Assembly: GCA_009784765.1 (NCBI GenBank)
Contig: WQXP01000001.1
Coordinates: forward strand, 1-26,904
Direction of reading: 5' to 3'
DNA: 26,904 nt
Source of the DNA: Oscillospiraceae bacterium
GTDB taxonomy: Bacteria; Bacillota; Clostridia; Oscillospirales; Ruminococcaceae
Position 1 is the stretch's first letter. The number at the start of each line of letters is the position of its first letter. A program made the translations under genes and the position numbers. Positions 6,557 to 16,700 of the stretch are shown in pieces. The notes beneath the pieces are model-generated. The model saw only the letters and a list, made by a program, of their open reading frames with translations. It ran no database searches and was not told the origin of the DNA.

Positions 6557-7568
6557 AATATTCCTTCAAAATCTTTTCTGCTTTTTTGAGGTGGATATTA
6601 AATCCTATGTCTTTGGCAGCCTCTTCGGGGGTGTCATAGACAAATGTAGACCAGTCCCACCAGAAGACCCCTGCGAATTGCGGTTCCTCTGCGAATGTTT
6701 CCAAGCAAGTTTCGTAGAACGCCGCCTGCTCATCTTCACTCTGGGGGAGGTCGCGGTGATAAAAGTCCCAGGGCATGGCAGAACACCCCGCCGCACTGCG
6801 GCAACCTATTTCCATGAAGATGTACTTTTTACCGAGTTTCGCGGCGACCCCGTTGACACGCTCTCGGATTTTTTCCCACTCGGCTTTCATGGCGGCTTTA
6901 TCAACAGGCTTGTCGAAATCGCCCTTGCCGTCTGCGGTGCAAGTTCCGCCGATTCGCGCCTTTCCGACGGAGTAATACGCCGATGTTCCGAGGTAGTCCA
7001 ACGCATCGAACCACTTCGCTTCGTCTTCTTTGCCGTGATTGGTGTTATACACCATCTTGCCCGAATAAATTCCGCGCAGTTTAGCTATAAGAGTACGCCA
7101 GTGCTGTTCTTTTCGCTCTGAGCCGAGCATTTCACAGCCTATGCAGAGCATCTCACACTTTAAGTCCTCCGCGAGTTCTGCGTAATGCACCATGAACGCC
7201 GTGTAACTCTTGAACCACTCTTCCCAGTAGCCGTCTTTTTCGCCCATGTTCCTGTCGGGAAAGTCGATATAAGCCCTCCACATATGGTCGTCAGAGTTCA
7301 GCATAGGTTTAAGACAGACTTTTACACCCTTCTCGTGTGCTTTCGCAACCGCGAACGCCACGTCTTTGTCGGTAGGCGTGCGAGTAAAGTCAAACTTAAT
7401 CTTGGTTGAGTAAAAAGTGTCTTGATAATTAACGACGGCAAGGCAGACCCAGTTATTGCCGAGTTCGTGAAGCAAATCCTGCGACCGAGCGCCGCGTTCG
7501 CTGCGCCAGTCGTTACGGTTCGCGCCGTATCCGTATGTGTAGCCTCTGATTTCGAAGTTGTTTTCCAT
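6546..7568 (-). CDS. Glycoside hydrolase, GH113 (beta-mannanase-like) family
   Basis: This is a TIM-barrel glycosidase of 340 residues with no signal peptide, so it probably acts in the cytoplasm on imported oligosaccharides. The GH113 pattern is seen in order: HEKGVKVCLKPML (78-90), FMVHYAELAE (125-134), the proposed acid/base E146 in CIGCEMLGSE, WFDALDYLGTSAYY (186-199), the proposed nucleophile E253 in IFMEIGCRS, and FAGVFWWDW (298-306). Known GH113 members hydrolyse beta-1,4-mannans; substrate specificity here is inferred. The start at 7568 has GAGGAG about 11 bases upstream. It is the first gene of the leftward operon, driven by the consensus promoter at 7631-7659, and overlaps the FkbM gene by 11 bp. 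Confidence 0.85.
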   Translation of the reverse strand: MENNFEIRGYTYGYGANRNDWRSERGARSQDLLHELGNNWVCLAVVNYQDTFYSTKIKFDFTRTPTDKDVAFAVAKAHEKGVKVCLKPMLNSDDHMWRAYIDFPDRNMGEKDGYWEEWFKSYTAFMVHYAELAEDLKCEMLCIGCEMLGSERKEQHWRTLIAKLRGIYSGKMVYNTNHGKEDEAKWFDALDYLGTSAYYSVGKARIGGTCTADGKGDFDKPVDKAAMKAEWEKIRERVNGVAAKLGKKYIFMEIGCRSAAGCSAMPWDFYHRDLPQSEDEQAAFYETCLETFAEEPQFAGVFWWDWSTFVYDTPEEAAKDIGFNIHLKKAEKILKEYYAR

Positions 7569-7630
7569 ATGTTTGCCACTCTCCTCGTGTTTTTAAGAAT
7601 TGATAGTAAGAATATATAATTATTTTCTTG

Positions 7631-7659
7631 ATTATATCATATTTGTTTTCCTTTGTCAA
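7631..7659 (-). promoter_or_regulatory. Consensus sigma-A promoter of the leftward operon
   Basis: On the minus strand, TTGACA (7654-7659), a 17-bp spacer and TATAAT (7631-7636) form a perfect consensus promoter about 60 bp upstream of the GH113-like start. The full operon to the PEPCK terminator could be driven from here. Confidence 0.85.
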
Positions 7660-7714
7660 GCCTTTTTTGCAATACTATTTTATCCCTATGAAATCTTGTT
7701 TTGATGGCTTTGTG

Positions 7715-7742
7715 AAAATTTTATAAAATTTTATAAAATTTT
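7715..7742. promoter_or_regulatory. Phased A4T4 tract (predicted curved DNA / UP element)
   Basis: AAAATTTT occurs three times with an exact 10-bp period (7715-7722, 7725-7732, 7735-7742). It ends 13 bp upstream of the aconitase -35 box. A4T4 blocks phased with the helix turn are known to produce strong intrinsic curvature, and AT-rich DNA here can act as an UP element. The tract sits between the two divergent promoters. Confidence 0.6.
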
Positions 7743-7755
7743 CTTCAAAAACCTA

Positions 7756-7785
7756 TTGACAATTGGTATATATGTATAGTATAAT
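7756..7785 (+). promoter_or_regulatory. Sigma-A promoter of the aconitase operon
   Basis: TTGACA (7756-7761), an 18-bp spacer and TATAAT (7780-7785) lie about 80 bp before the aconitase start. Both hexamers are perfect consensus. The leader from about 7792 to 7866 has no obvious terminator or riboswitch. Confidence 0.83.
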
Positions 7786-7866
7786 TAAAATACATATCTA
7801 TAGAAAACGTAAAGTAAGGACAGCGAAAGTAAAGTTTATGTAAAGAAAAGGAGAACAGAAGCAGAA

Positions 7867-9801
7867 ATGTTGACACTCGTACAGACTCTGGCGGAGAAGA
7901 TAATTAACGCGCATTTAGTAGAAGGAGAACCGATTCGCGGGGCGAATGCGGCAATCAAAATCGACCAGACCCTCACCCAGGACGCAACGGGTACCATGGC
8001 ATACTTACAATTCGAGACCATGGGAGTAGGGCGTGTTCGGACGGAGCGGAGCGTCGCGTATATTGACCATAACACCCTGCAGTCGGGATTTGAGAACGCA
8101 GACGACCACCGTTATATAGGAAGCGTCGCGAAAAAATACGGCATTTATTTCTCCCGCCCCGGTAACGGGATTTGCCACCAAGTTCATCTTGAGCGCTTCG
8201 GGAAACCCGGGAAGACCCTAATCGGCTCTGATTCACACACGCCGACTTGCGGCGGAATCGGAATGATAGCCATAGGTGCAGGAGGGCTTGACGTAGCAGT
8301 CGCTATGGCGGGCGGCGCGTATCATATCACCTACCCCGAAATCGTGGGAATAAAGCTCACGGGCAAACTCCACGATTGGGTTTCCGCGAAAGACGTAATC
8401 TTAGAAGTGTTGAGGCAGCTTTCGGTAAAAGGCGGAGTCGGCAAAGTCATGGAGTATTTCGGTGAAGGAGTCAAGACGCTGTCTGTTCCCGAGCGTGCGA
8501 CGATTACTAATATGGGTGCGGAACTCGGCGCGACTACGAGCGTTTTCCCCTCTGATGAGCTGACGCGGCAATTTCTCAAAGCTCAAGGGCGTGAAGAGGA
8601 CTATGTTGAGTTGTCTGCAGACGAAGGTGCAAAGTATGACAAAGTGATTGAAATAAACCTGTCGGAGTTAGCTCCTCTTGCGGCTTGCCCTCACAGCCCC
8701 GATAATATCAAACCGGTCGCGCAGTTGAGCGACATTGTTGTGAACCAAGTTTGCATAGGCAGTTGCACTAACGGCTCTCTGCAAGATTTGCTGAAAGTCG
8801 CTCATATCCTCAAAGGCAAGACGGTTCATGAAAAGGTAGACCTTTCGATTGCACCGGGGAGCAAGCAGGTGTTTAATATGCTCGCCGAATGCGGTGCATT
8901 AAGCGACCTCATAGACGCAGGGGCAAGAATCCTTGAGTGTACCTGCGGCCCGTGTATAGGAATGGGGCAGTCGCCCGTATCTGCGGGGGTTTCACTGAGG
9001 ACTTTCAATCGAAACTTTGTGGGGCGTTCGGGAACAAAAGACGCGCAAGTGTATCTTGTTTCCCCCGAAACGGCGGCGGCAAGCGCGATTACAGGGGTTT
9101 TCACCGACCCGATGAGCTTAGGCGCAATGCCCGAGTATGTCATGCCGAAAGAGTTTAAGGTGAATGATAACATGGTAACTCTTCCCGCAAGCGAAGCAGA
9201 CGCAGACAAAGTCGAGATTTTGCAGGGCCCGAATATCAAGCCTTTTCCGAGCAATTCGGCACTGCCCGATAAGATTTGGGCGGAGTTAGTCCTCAAAGTC
9301 GGCGATAATATCACCACCGACCACATCATGCCCGCCGGGGCGAAGATTTTGCCTCTGCGTTCGAATGTACCTGCAATCAGCGAACATTGTTTCGTGGTGG
9401 TTGACGAAACTTTCCCGAAACGTGCAAAAGCGGCGAAAGAACACGGCGGTTCGATTATAGTCGGCGGCGCGAACTACGGGCAGGGGAGTTCCCGCGAACA
9501 CGCGGCACTCGCGCCGGTGTATCTCGGGGTGAGGGCAGTAATCTGCAAGAGTTTTGCGCGGATTCACAGGCAGAACTTAGTCAACAACGGGATTTTACCG
9601 CTGGTTTTCGCGAACGAGAGCGATTATGACAAACTTCACCAAGGCGAATTTATTTCACTGCCTTTCGTGAAACGCGAACTTGAAGCGGGTGATGACATAA
9701 CCCTCAAATCAGGCGAATTTGAAACAAAGCTTAAAAATGACTTCAGTGAACGTGACAGAAATATGATTGTAGCAGGCGGTCTGCTGAATATGTTTGCGTA
9801 G
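7867..9801 (+). CDS. acnA: Aconitate hydratase
   Basis: Aconitase isomerises citrate to isocitrate through a [4Fe-4S] cluster in the cytoplasm. The 644-residue protein carries the cluster ligands C300 (in CIGSCTNGS) and C360/C363 (in CTCGPCIGMG). It also has DSHTPTCGGIGM (122-133), and the swivel-domain motif GGANYGQGSSREHAAL (533-548). Its length and form fit the short bacterial type (TIGR01342-like) rather than the ~890-residue AcnA, so the symbol is provisional. AAAGGAG lies about 13 bases before the ATG, slightly far. It is first in an operon with isocitrate dehydrogenase (38-bp gap) and rex. No citrate synthase is present in this window. Confidence 0.95.
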   Translation: MLTLVQTLAEKIINAHLVEGEPIRGANAAIKIDQTLTQDATGTMAYLQFETMGVGRVRTERSVAYIDHNTLQSGFENADDHRYIGSVAKKYGIYFSRPGNGICHQVHLERFGKPGKTLIGSDSHTPTCGGIGMIAIGAGGLDVAVAMAGGAYHITYPEIVGIKLTGKLHDWVSAKDVILEVLRQLSVKGGVGKVMEYFGEGVKTLSVPERATITNMGAELGATTSVFPSDELTRQFLKAQGREEDYVELSADEGAKYDKVIEINLSELAPLAACPHSPDNIKPVAQLSDIVVNQVCIGSCTNGSLQDLLKVAHILKGKTVHEKVDLSIAPGSKQVFNMLAECGALSDLIDAGARILECTCGPCIGMGQSPVSAGVSLRTFNRNFVGRSGTKDAQVYLVSPETAAASAITGVFTDPMSLGAMPEYVMPKEFKVNDNMVTLPASEADADKVEILQGPNIKPFPSNSALPDKIWAELVLKVGDNITTDHIMPAGAKILPLRSNVPAISEHCFVVVDETFPKRAKAAKEHGGSIIVGGANYGQGSSREHAALAPVYLGVRAVICKSFARIHRQNLVNNGILPLVFANESDYDKLHQGEFISLPFVKRELEAGDDITLKSGEFETKLKNDFSERDRNMIVAGGLLNMFA

Positions 9802-9839
9802 GGGCGCATTTATGCGTTCTGCGAAAAGGGAGTTAAAAA

Positions 9840-11060
9840 ATGTCGAAAATTAAAATGGCTACCCCCATTGTCGAGATGGACGGGGACGAAATGACGAGAA
9901 TAATCTGGCAGTTAATCAAAGATGAGCTGATTCTGCCACACGTAGAACTCAAGAGCGAGTATTATGACCTCGGGCTTGAGAACCGCAATGCCACAGACGA
10001 CCAAGTAACGGTCGATTCTGCGAAAGCGACACTCAAGCACGGAGTCGCAGTTAAATGCGCGACGATTACGCCGAATGCTCAGCGAATGAGTGAGTATGAA
10101 CTCAAGGAAATGTGGAAATCGCCTAACGGGACTATTCGGGCGATTTTAGACGGAACGGTGTTCCGCGCCCCGATTATAGTCAAAGGCGTTGAACCCCTTG
10201 TACCGGGGTGGAAAAAGCCAATCACAATCGGGAGGCACGCTTACGGGGATATGTACAGGAATGTCGAAATGAAAGTTCCTGCCGGCTCAAAAGCAGAGCT
10301 GATTATATTCGACAAAGACTGGAACCCCACAGACAAAGCGGTTATTCACGATTTTGGCGGCGGCGCGGGAATAGTTCAAGGAATACACAACACAGACGAG
10401 AGTATCGCCAGCTTCGCGAGAGCGTGTTTTGAGTACGCACTTACAATCAAGCAAGACTTGTGGTTCGCGACGAAAGATACTATTTCGAAAACTTATGACC
10501 ACCACTTCAAGGACATATATGACGAAATTTACGTCAACGAGTATGATTTCAAGTTCAAGCAGGCGGGTATAGAATACTTCTATACGCTGATTGACGATGC
10601 TGTTGCGCGTGTAATGCGGTCGGAGGGCGGGTTCATATGGGCTTGCAAGAACTATGACGGCGATGTAATGAGCGATATGGTAGCGGCGGCATTCGGAAGC
10701 CTCGGAATGATGACTTCTGTGCTGGTTTCTCCGCCGAAAGACGGCAAATCGGCTTATGAGTATGAAGCGGCCCACGGAACTGTAACACGCCATTACTACA
10801 AGCATATGCAGGGCGAAGAAACGTCTACAAATTCAGTTGCGACGATTTTCGCGTGGAGCGGCGGCCTGAAAAAGCGCGGCGAGTTAGACGGGAACGCAGA
10901 GTTAGCCGCATTCGCCGAAAAACTCGAAAAGGCGACAATTGCAACAATCGAAAGCGGAGTTATGACAGGGGATTTATACTGCATTTCGACACTGCCTGAA
11001 GGGCAAAAGCGCGAGGTCAACACTCAGGATTTTATTCGCGAAATCGCGAAAAGATTATAA
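9840..11060 (+). CDS. icd: Isocitrate dehydrogenase (NADP type, homodimeric eukaryote-like class)
   Basis: This enzyme oxidises isocitrate to 2-oxoglutarate + CO2 with NADP+. The 406-residue protein shows [17 protein letters not shown] at the N-terminus, CATITPN (78-84), the substrate-binding [19 protein letters not shown] region, [10 protein letters not shown], and the cofactor segment [14 protein letters not shown]. These are the signatures of the type II (mitochondrial/cytosolic-like) NADP-IDH class rather than the E. coli Icd class. The start is preceded by AAGGGAG 7 bases upstream. It follows aconitase by 38 bp and precedes rex by 22 bp, so three genes for citrate-to-2-oxoglutarate flow and NADH sensing are probably co-transcribed. 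Confidence 0.95.
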   Translation: MSKIKMATPIVEMDGDEMTRIIWQLIKDELILPHVELKSEYYDLGLENRNATDDQVTVDSAKATLKHGVAVKCATITPNAQRMSEYELKEMWKSPNGTIRAILDGTVFRAPIIVKGVEPLVPGWKKPITIGRHAYGDMYRNVEMKVPAGSKAELIIFDKDWNPTDKAVIHDFGGGAGIVQGIHNTDESIASFARACFEYALTIKQDLWFATKDTISKTYDHHFKDIYDEIYVNEYDFKFKQAGIEYFYTLIDDAVARVMRSEGGFIWACKNYDGDVMSDMVAAAFGSLGMMTSVLVSPPKDGKSAYEYEAAHGTVTRHYYKHMQGEETSTNSVATIFAWSGGLKKRGELDGNAELAAFAEKLEKATIATIESGVMTGDLYCISTLPEGQKREVNTQDFIREIAKRL

Positions 11061-11082
11061 TAAAAGCAGGGGGTATACCATC

Positions 11083-11826
11083 ATGAAGAAAGACTATGTA
11101 TCATCCTATGTGATTAAGCGATTGCCACGCTACTATCGCTTTTTAGGCGATTTGATTGACGAGGGAAGAGACAGAATCTCGTCAAGCGAGTTAGGGGGGC
11201 GTCTCAAACTCACCGCAAGCCAAGTGCGGCAAGACCTCAACTGTTTCGGCGAATTCGGGCAGCAAGGCTATGGCTATAATGTCGAGCTTTTGAGAGAAGA
11301 AATCGGGCGGATTATCGGGATTAACGGCGATAAATCCAACACCGTTATTATTCTCGGCGCCGGAAAGCTCGGTTCTGCCATTTGCGACAATCCCAGCTTC
11401 GAGAAGCGCGGGTGTAAGATTATCGGGATTTTCGACAAAGACCCTGCTCTGAAAGGCAAAGACGCAGGGGGTCACAAAATCCGCTTTGCAGGAGAACTTG
11501 AAAACTTCTGCCGCAGATATTCGCCCGATATTGCTGTTCTGTGCGTTCCTAAAGAGAGTGCCAAGTTAGTCTGCGAAGAACTGATTGGGCTTGGGGTAAC
11601 GAATTTCTGGAACTTTACTCATTTTGACATAAATTTGCATTTCGACGACGTGAATGTCGAAAACGTACATCTCGGCGACGGGCTTCTGACGCTGGTTTAC
11701 AATCTTAATGCCGCAAAAGATGATGCACAGGCGCAAATCTTAGGGCCTTCTGCACGGAAAGCGGAAGCTGAGAGACAGGCGGCAGAACTCAGAGTAAGAA
11801 GGCTGAAAAAGCAAAAAGGTGAGTGA
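11083..11826 (+). CDS. rex: Redox-sensing transcriptional repressor Rex
   Basis: Rex represses fermentation and respiration genes and leaves DNA when NADH binds. The N-terminal winged helix includes IKRLPRYYRFLGDLIDEG (11-28) and LKLTASQVRQDLNCFGEFG (41-59), as in known Rex proteins. The Rossmann domain has GAGKLGSAI (92-100) and the acidic IFDKDP (116-121) for NADH. NFWNFTH and NVHLGDGLL follow. The usual length is about 210 residues. Here a charged, Ala/Arg/Lys-rich tail of about 35 residues (211-247) is added. It is the third gene after aconitase and IDH. The stop codon is within a few bases of the CotH gene start. I found no complete Rex operator (TTGTTAANNNNTTAACAA type) upstream of the operon. 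Confidence 0.95.
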   Translation: MKKDYVSSYVIKRLPRYYRFLGDLIDEGRDRISSSELGGRLKLTASQVRQDLNCFGEFGQQGYGYNVELLREEIGRIIGINGDKSNTVIILGAGKLGSAICDNPSFEKRGCKIIGIFDKDPALKGKDAGGHKIRFAGELENFCRRYSPDIAVLCVPKESAKLVCEELIGLGVTNFWNFTHFDINLHFDDVNVENVHLGDGLLTLVYNLNAAKDDAQAQILGPSARKAEAERQAAELRVRRLKKQKGE

Positions 11827-11831
11827 GCGGT

Positions 11832-13631
11832 ATGAGCGAAAAAGCCGTCAAGGGTGTTCTCCTCGCTTTGATGTGGGTGGCGGCAGTAGTCGGGGCATTC
11901 GCTGCAATCAGCATTCCCGTATCAGTAGCACCGACTGTTCCTGAGCCGTTAGTCGCCCCCATGTCTGTGAGGTTTTCCCACGCTGCAGGATTCTATGATG
12001 AAGACTTCACCCTTACACTTACATCAAATCATGAGAACGCCGTGTTTTATTACACGACGGACGGGCGGCCGCCTCGGATACCCGGGAGCGGCAGCGAAAA
12101 CTGCGAGTTCACCAAACGCACCGACGGAGCAATCAAGGCGGAAGTTTTACCCGCACACCCGCGTCAATTGCGATTACACGTATTGAGTATCAACGCAGTC
12201 GCGGTGGCGGTTGACGAAAATCAGCAGGTGCAAATATCACAGATTTTTACACGCAACTTCGTCATGAGTTCGCGGGTGTGGCAGCGATTCAGCGAAAACA
12301 CACTGATTTTCGCGCTTAATTCTGACCCCCACGGGCTTTATGACCATCATGACGGGATTTTTGTTCCCGGGATTGACAGAGAACTCTACATCGCCGAATC
12401 GGGCAGACGCAATCCTGACCCGCCCGCCCCCGCGAATTACAATCGGCGCGGCGCAGAGGCAGAGCGTGAAGTTTATGTTGAGGTGTTCAACAGCGCGGGG
12501 GAAATGCTGCTGTCTCAGAATGCGGGAATGCGCGTTCGCGGCGGCTGGTCCCGGGCGAGTACCCAGAAGTCTCTCGAGTTATATGCGCGTAACCGCTACA
12601 GCCCGGGAACGAACATCTTCGCGTTTGATTTCTTTGGAGGGCGTAGTCTTGACGAATGGGGTGAGCCGATTACTGAATTTCGGCGAGTGCGGCTTCGTAA
12701 CAACGGAAACGACCGTGAGTTCGGGAATGTCCGCGATGAACTCGGGCATATGCTCTTCGCGCAGGCAGGGTTTCCCGATACTCAGCAACATACCCCTGCT
12801 GCGATTTTCCTCAATGGGGAGCTGTACGGGTTTTCGTGGCTCAAAACTCCGCGAACGGAAGACCACTGGCAGCGCAGGTACGGCGGCAGAGTCGCGGGGT
12901 TTGAACACATCGGCGACGGTGAGGGGGAAGACCGCACAGAAGCCGAGCATTTCAGTGGGAACGACCGCGCAACCATGGACTGGTTGGAAGTCGTCAATCT
13001 TGCGCGAGGGGGGTTCACGGGAAGTGCAGGCGAACGCCGCTGGAGTGAGTTCAAGGAGCGGGTTTGCATTGATAACTTGATTTTGTACTACGCGCTGCAA
13101 ATTTATATCAGCAACGTAGACTGGCCCGGCGGAAACATAGAAATGTGGCGATATTTTCCCGACGCTGATGAAGACTTGAGCGAATTACACCCCTTCTTGG
13201 CGGACGGAAAGTGGAGGTTCATAGCCCAAGACGTAGAGTTCGCGTGGAACTTGTACGGGCGCGGCATGATGAACCGCAATACCCTTGCCGACGTTCTTAA
13301 CGGAACAGGGGAAATGGGGGCAAAGTCTGAGCTGCTCGGGGCGATTTTAGAACGCGAGGAAATGAAAGCCAAATTCGCCGACGTTATGTTTGAGCTTATG
13401 GACACAGTTTTCTTACCCGCGAACGTCAACGCGGTGCTTGATGAGCTAATCGAGCTGAACTTTGACGAAATAAGCTGGGCATTGTCGGCAGGGCTGTATG
13501 AGCCGCACAATCCCCACTGGCCCTCAGAGGGCAGTATGCGCGAGAGCCAGACCCACATTCGCAACTTCGCAAGAGGCCGCCCCGAACGCATGGTGCGGAT
13601 TCTTGAGGAAACACTCGGCATAACACGTTAG
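11832..13631 (+). CDS. Secreted/membrane-anchored CotH kinase family protein (first copy)
   Basis: The 599-residue protein has an N-terminal hydrophobic segment (about 9-30), then a chitobiase/hexosaminidase C-terminal-like Ig domain (VRFSHAAGFYDEDFTLTLT, FYYTTDGRPP, 46-82), then a CotH kinase domain. Kinase-family hallmarks are RVRGGWSRASTQKSLELYAR (234-253), RNNGNDREF (289-297), IFLNGELYGF (325-334) and WRFIAQDVEF (461-470), where D467 probably corresponds to the metal-binding aspartate. CotH kinases are atypical protein kinases first known from spore-coat proteins; the target here is unknown. I prefer the ATG at 11832, with AAGGTGAG upstream, over the GTG at 11823 that would overlap rex. 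It is co-transcribed with rex and is a paralogue of the next gene. Confidence 0.85.
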   Translation: MSEKAVKGVLLALMWVAAVVGAFAAISIPVSVAPTVPEPLVAPMSVRFSHAAGFYDEDFTLTLTSNHENAVFYYTTDGRPPRIPGSGSENCEFTKRTDGAIKAEVLPAHPRQLRLHVLSINAVAVAVDENQQVQISQIFTRNFVMSSRVWQRFSENTLIFALNSDPHGLYDHHDGIFVPGIDRELYIAESGRRNPDPPAPANYNRRGAEAEREVYVEVFNSAGEMLLSQNAGMRVRGGWSRASTQKSLELYARNRYSPGTNIFAFDFFGGRSLDEWGEPITEFRRVRLRNNGNDREFGNVRDELGHMLFAQAGFPDTQQHTPAAIFLNGELYGFSWLKTPRTEDHWQRRYGGRVAGFEHIGDGEGEDRTEAEHFSGNDRATMDWLEVVNLARGGFTGSAGERRWSEFKERVCIDNLILYYALQIYISNVDWPGGNIEMWRYFPDADEDLSELHPFLADGKWRFIAQDVEFAWNLYGRGMMNRNTLADVLNGTGEMGAKSELLGAILEREEMKAKFADVMFELMDTVFLPANVNAVLDELIELNFDEISWALSAGLYEPHNPHWPSEGSMRESQTHIRNFARGRPERMVRILEETLGITR

Positions 13632-13663
13632 CCGCCCCAAAGGGAGCGGAGTAATATAGTCAT

Positions 13664-13681
13664 AATTTGTTCATGCAAATT
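13664..13681. promoter_or_regulatory. Inverted repeat between the two CotH genes
   Basis: AATTTG-TTCATG-CAAATT is a perfect 6-bp inverted repeat in the 83-bp gap before the second CotH gene. The flanking sequence is AT-rich, but I see no clear -35/-10 pair, so the second gene is probably read through from upstream. It could be an operator or a small hairpin. Confidence 0.25.
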
Positions 13682-13714
13682 AAAATAAACAAAATCTTAT
13701 GGAGGTAAACCACA

Positions 13715-16700
13715 ATGACAACAACCCAAAAAAGCAGAAGGCTCAAAACCTTGGTCAGTTTCGCGGTTATGTTTGCGATGATACTGTCCATGGTCGTTGA
13801 GTTGCCGACTTCAGCACCGGCACCAATCGTGAGTGAACTCGCAGGGGCTTCTTACGCGAGTGAGAACCCCAACGATGATGACGACGATGACGGCGCAAAC
13901 GTCAGGCGTGTGCAATTTAACGACGCGAGCGGAAACTCAATCCCGGCGGGGTTCGTTTCCGGGCCGTTTTCGGTAACACTCGGGCATCGCCCGCGTGAGG
14001 GGCAGAATGTAACGATTTACTACACCACGAGCCAAACCTCAGCGGAATGGTCTCCGAATGGTTTCCAGTTCCCTTACATTGAATCAAATGACCCCGTTTC
14101 GATGGCACGCCAAATGCGCGAACGCCACGACGGCGGTGTAGACCCTATGGGTTATGACATTGCAGGACGCGCCGAAAGGTATAACTTCACTTGGCACCAA
14201 GGCGTTCAAACGGCGCAACCGGGGGCGACTGTTCAGGTGTCGCCTAACCCCGGCGCAGGCAACTACGCGAGTGTGTTTACAATCAGCGCAATGGCGGTGA
14301 TTCAAACACCCCATGGGCATGAAACATCAAGAGTGAGAACCCGTTCTTGGATTCTCGGCCCGAACCGCTGGCAAGGAACTGATTTCATGGTGTTCTCTGT
14401 TTATGCAGGGGCTGATGAACTTTTCGGCTGGAACGACGGTATTCTTATCCCGGGGCTTGACCGCGGCGATATGGGGCGGGAGTTAGTCCGCCTTAATCCC
14501 GGGCGTTACCGCGACTTAGATGCTTTCAACCAGCAACTCAACAACCTTCTGCTTCAAGGGGCGTACCCCCCCACTTGGCCCGCGAACTTCACGCGGCGCG
14601 GACGTGGCGCAGAGGTTCTCGGCAATGTGGAAATGTTCGACCCTAACGCACCTGTCGGCGAACAACGCCTGATTAACCAGCGCGTCGGTATTCGTATGAA
14701 GGGCGGTTGGTCTCGCGGAACTTATTCTTACGAGCAAAGAACCTTTGAGTTCTATGCCCGTGATGAGTTAGGCGACAGAAACAACTTCCTCTTCCCCCTC
14801 TTTGAAGAAGAGCATATGCATGACGGCAACCTCATGCACCGCTATCGCCGCTTCCGCGTGCGTAACGGCGGTACTGACCGTGAGCAGCTTTATATGCGCG
14901 ACGAGTTAGGCTCAGAGCTTGCGAAACAATCGGGCTTCGAGAATGCGCAAAGATATCGCCCCGCAGTTGTTTTCCTTAACGGCGGTTACTACGGAATGAC
15001 TTTCATGAAATCCCCGAGAACGGAAGACCACTGGCAACGCCTCTATGGCGGGCGCCGTAACGGATTCCACCTCAGCGGTTCGAACGAGAACGGCGCAGAT
15101 ACTTGCTTCAGCAACTATTGCGGCCGTGTAATCCCCGGCTCAAGCGGCGGAACTGAAATCAGCGACCTCAACCGCCAAATTCCCCGCATTTGCGGTGAAG
15201 GCGTTGAGCGTTGCTCTCGTGCAGCCGGTGGAAATACCCGCCCTTGTGCTGACTTCTGGAGCGAACCTAACTCCGGCTGTGAAATCGGGCGGTGTCGTGC
15301 GTCTTCAGGGCGCGGTTCGTGGCGTGAGGTACGCTCGGTAATCACAGGTGAGGGGCATAACTCCGGGGGAGTGGCTGTCGCACCGGGAACTCGCCGTGAA
15401 CCTAACGGGCTTCAGAACGACGCGAACTGGGCAAGGCTTAATGAACTTGTTTGCCTTGACAACCTGTTCCATTACTATGCACTGCAAATCTTCGGCGCCA
15501 ACGTAGACTGGCCTTCAAACAACGTGGAAATGTGGAAATACTTCACGAGATGCGGAAACGGTTCAGGGGGATTGGCTTCTCCTCCCGTTGATTGTGAGAA
15601 CCGCCAATGCACTGTGGAAGGTTGCGAAAACCTCATGGTTCGCCGCGGCGAGCTTCACCCGCACTTAGACGGCAGATGGCGTTTCATCGCGCAAGACTTA
15701 GAGTATGGCTGGGGGCTTTTCGCTAACGGCGTTGAGGCTTCGGCGACTCACCACACAAGCAACACACTCCACGCGCTGATTGTAAGGACAGGGACACGCA
15801 ACCACGTCCCCGGTGAACCTCCTGAACACGGCGAATGGGAAGTTGAAAACACACCTAACCCGCGAATCAGGCATCACTTCAACGCTTCGGCGCAGTCGTT
15901 CATTATGCCTGCTATGCTTAACCCTGCACACTCGACCGCTGCAAGGGCACAGCAAAATCGCGAAAGATTAGCTAACGCATTGGCTGACATTATCCAGGGT
16001 TCACACTCAGCGGCTAATATGGCTTCTGTAGCCAACAGAATCTGGACGATGAAGGAAAACGAGCATCGACACATGATTGGTCACGGCAATGTGAGAATGG
16101 TTAATGACAATTATCAAGTAACGACGACTCAGCACAGCCAAGGGCAACGCCGCATTTCGGAGTTCCCCCGCGGTAATCCTTGGGGCGAAATTCCGCCGAC
16201 CCCTTACTGGGCACCCACTAACAGACCTTGGGACCCCGACACGACTGTGAGAATCGACCCGAACTCGATTTCTACAGGGGCGCGTCAAATGCTCACAGAC
16301 TTCTTGCAACATCGCGGAACGCAAATGCAAAACATGATGGGGCGTACCGCTCCTTCGGCGGTGATTGCACCTCCGAGTAACTCAAGGCCCAACGCAACCC
16401 CGACGGGGGACTTCGGGCTCGGGCTTTCATGGGCGAGCGGGCGTGATGTCCAAATCTCGGTAACTGCGGGGGGCTGGGCACAAATCAACACCCGCGTAAT
16501 CGGAATGGAAGGTGTTGCTACAGGCGACCCTCGCGGCGCGAAAAGCGCGACTGTCAAACATTTCGGGACTGCTCCCGTTCGCGTAATCGCAAATCCTTGG
16601 CCGGGGTACCGCGTGGCGAGTGTCAGTGGCGGAACGCCTTGTCCGACGGGGCTGCCGAACTACTTCATCACCACAGGCGCGACGAGCATTGCGGTATCTT

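Noticed and set aside
7712..7735. Possible Rex operator upstream of aconitase (TTTGTGAAAATTTTAT)
   Set aside because: Only the left half (TTGTGAAA) matches. The right half lacks TTCACAA or TTAACAA, and the sequence is better explained by the phased A4T4 tract.
12340..13080. 246-aa plus-strand frame inside the first CotH gene
   Set aside because: It is an out-of-frame shadow of the CotH coding sequence, rich in Arg/Ser/Thr with no recognisable motif.
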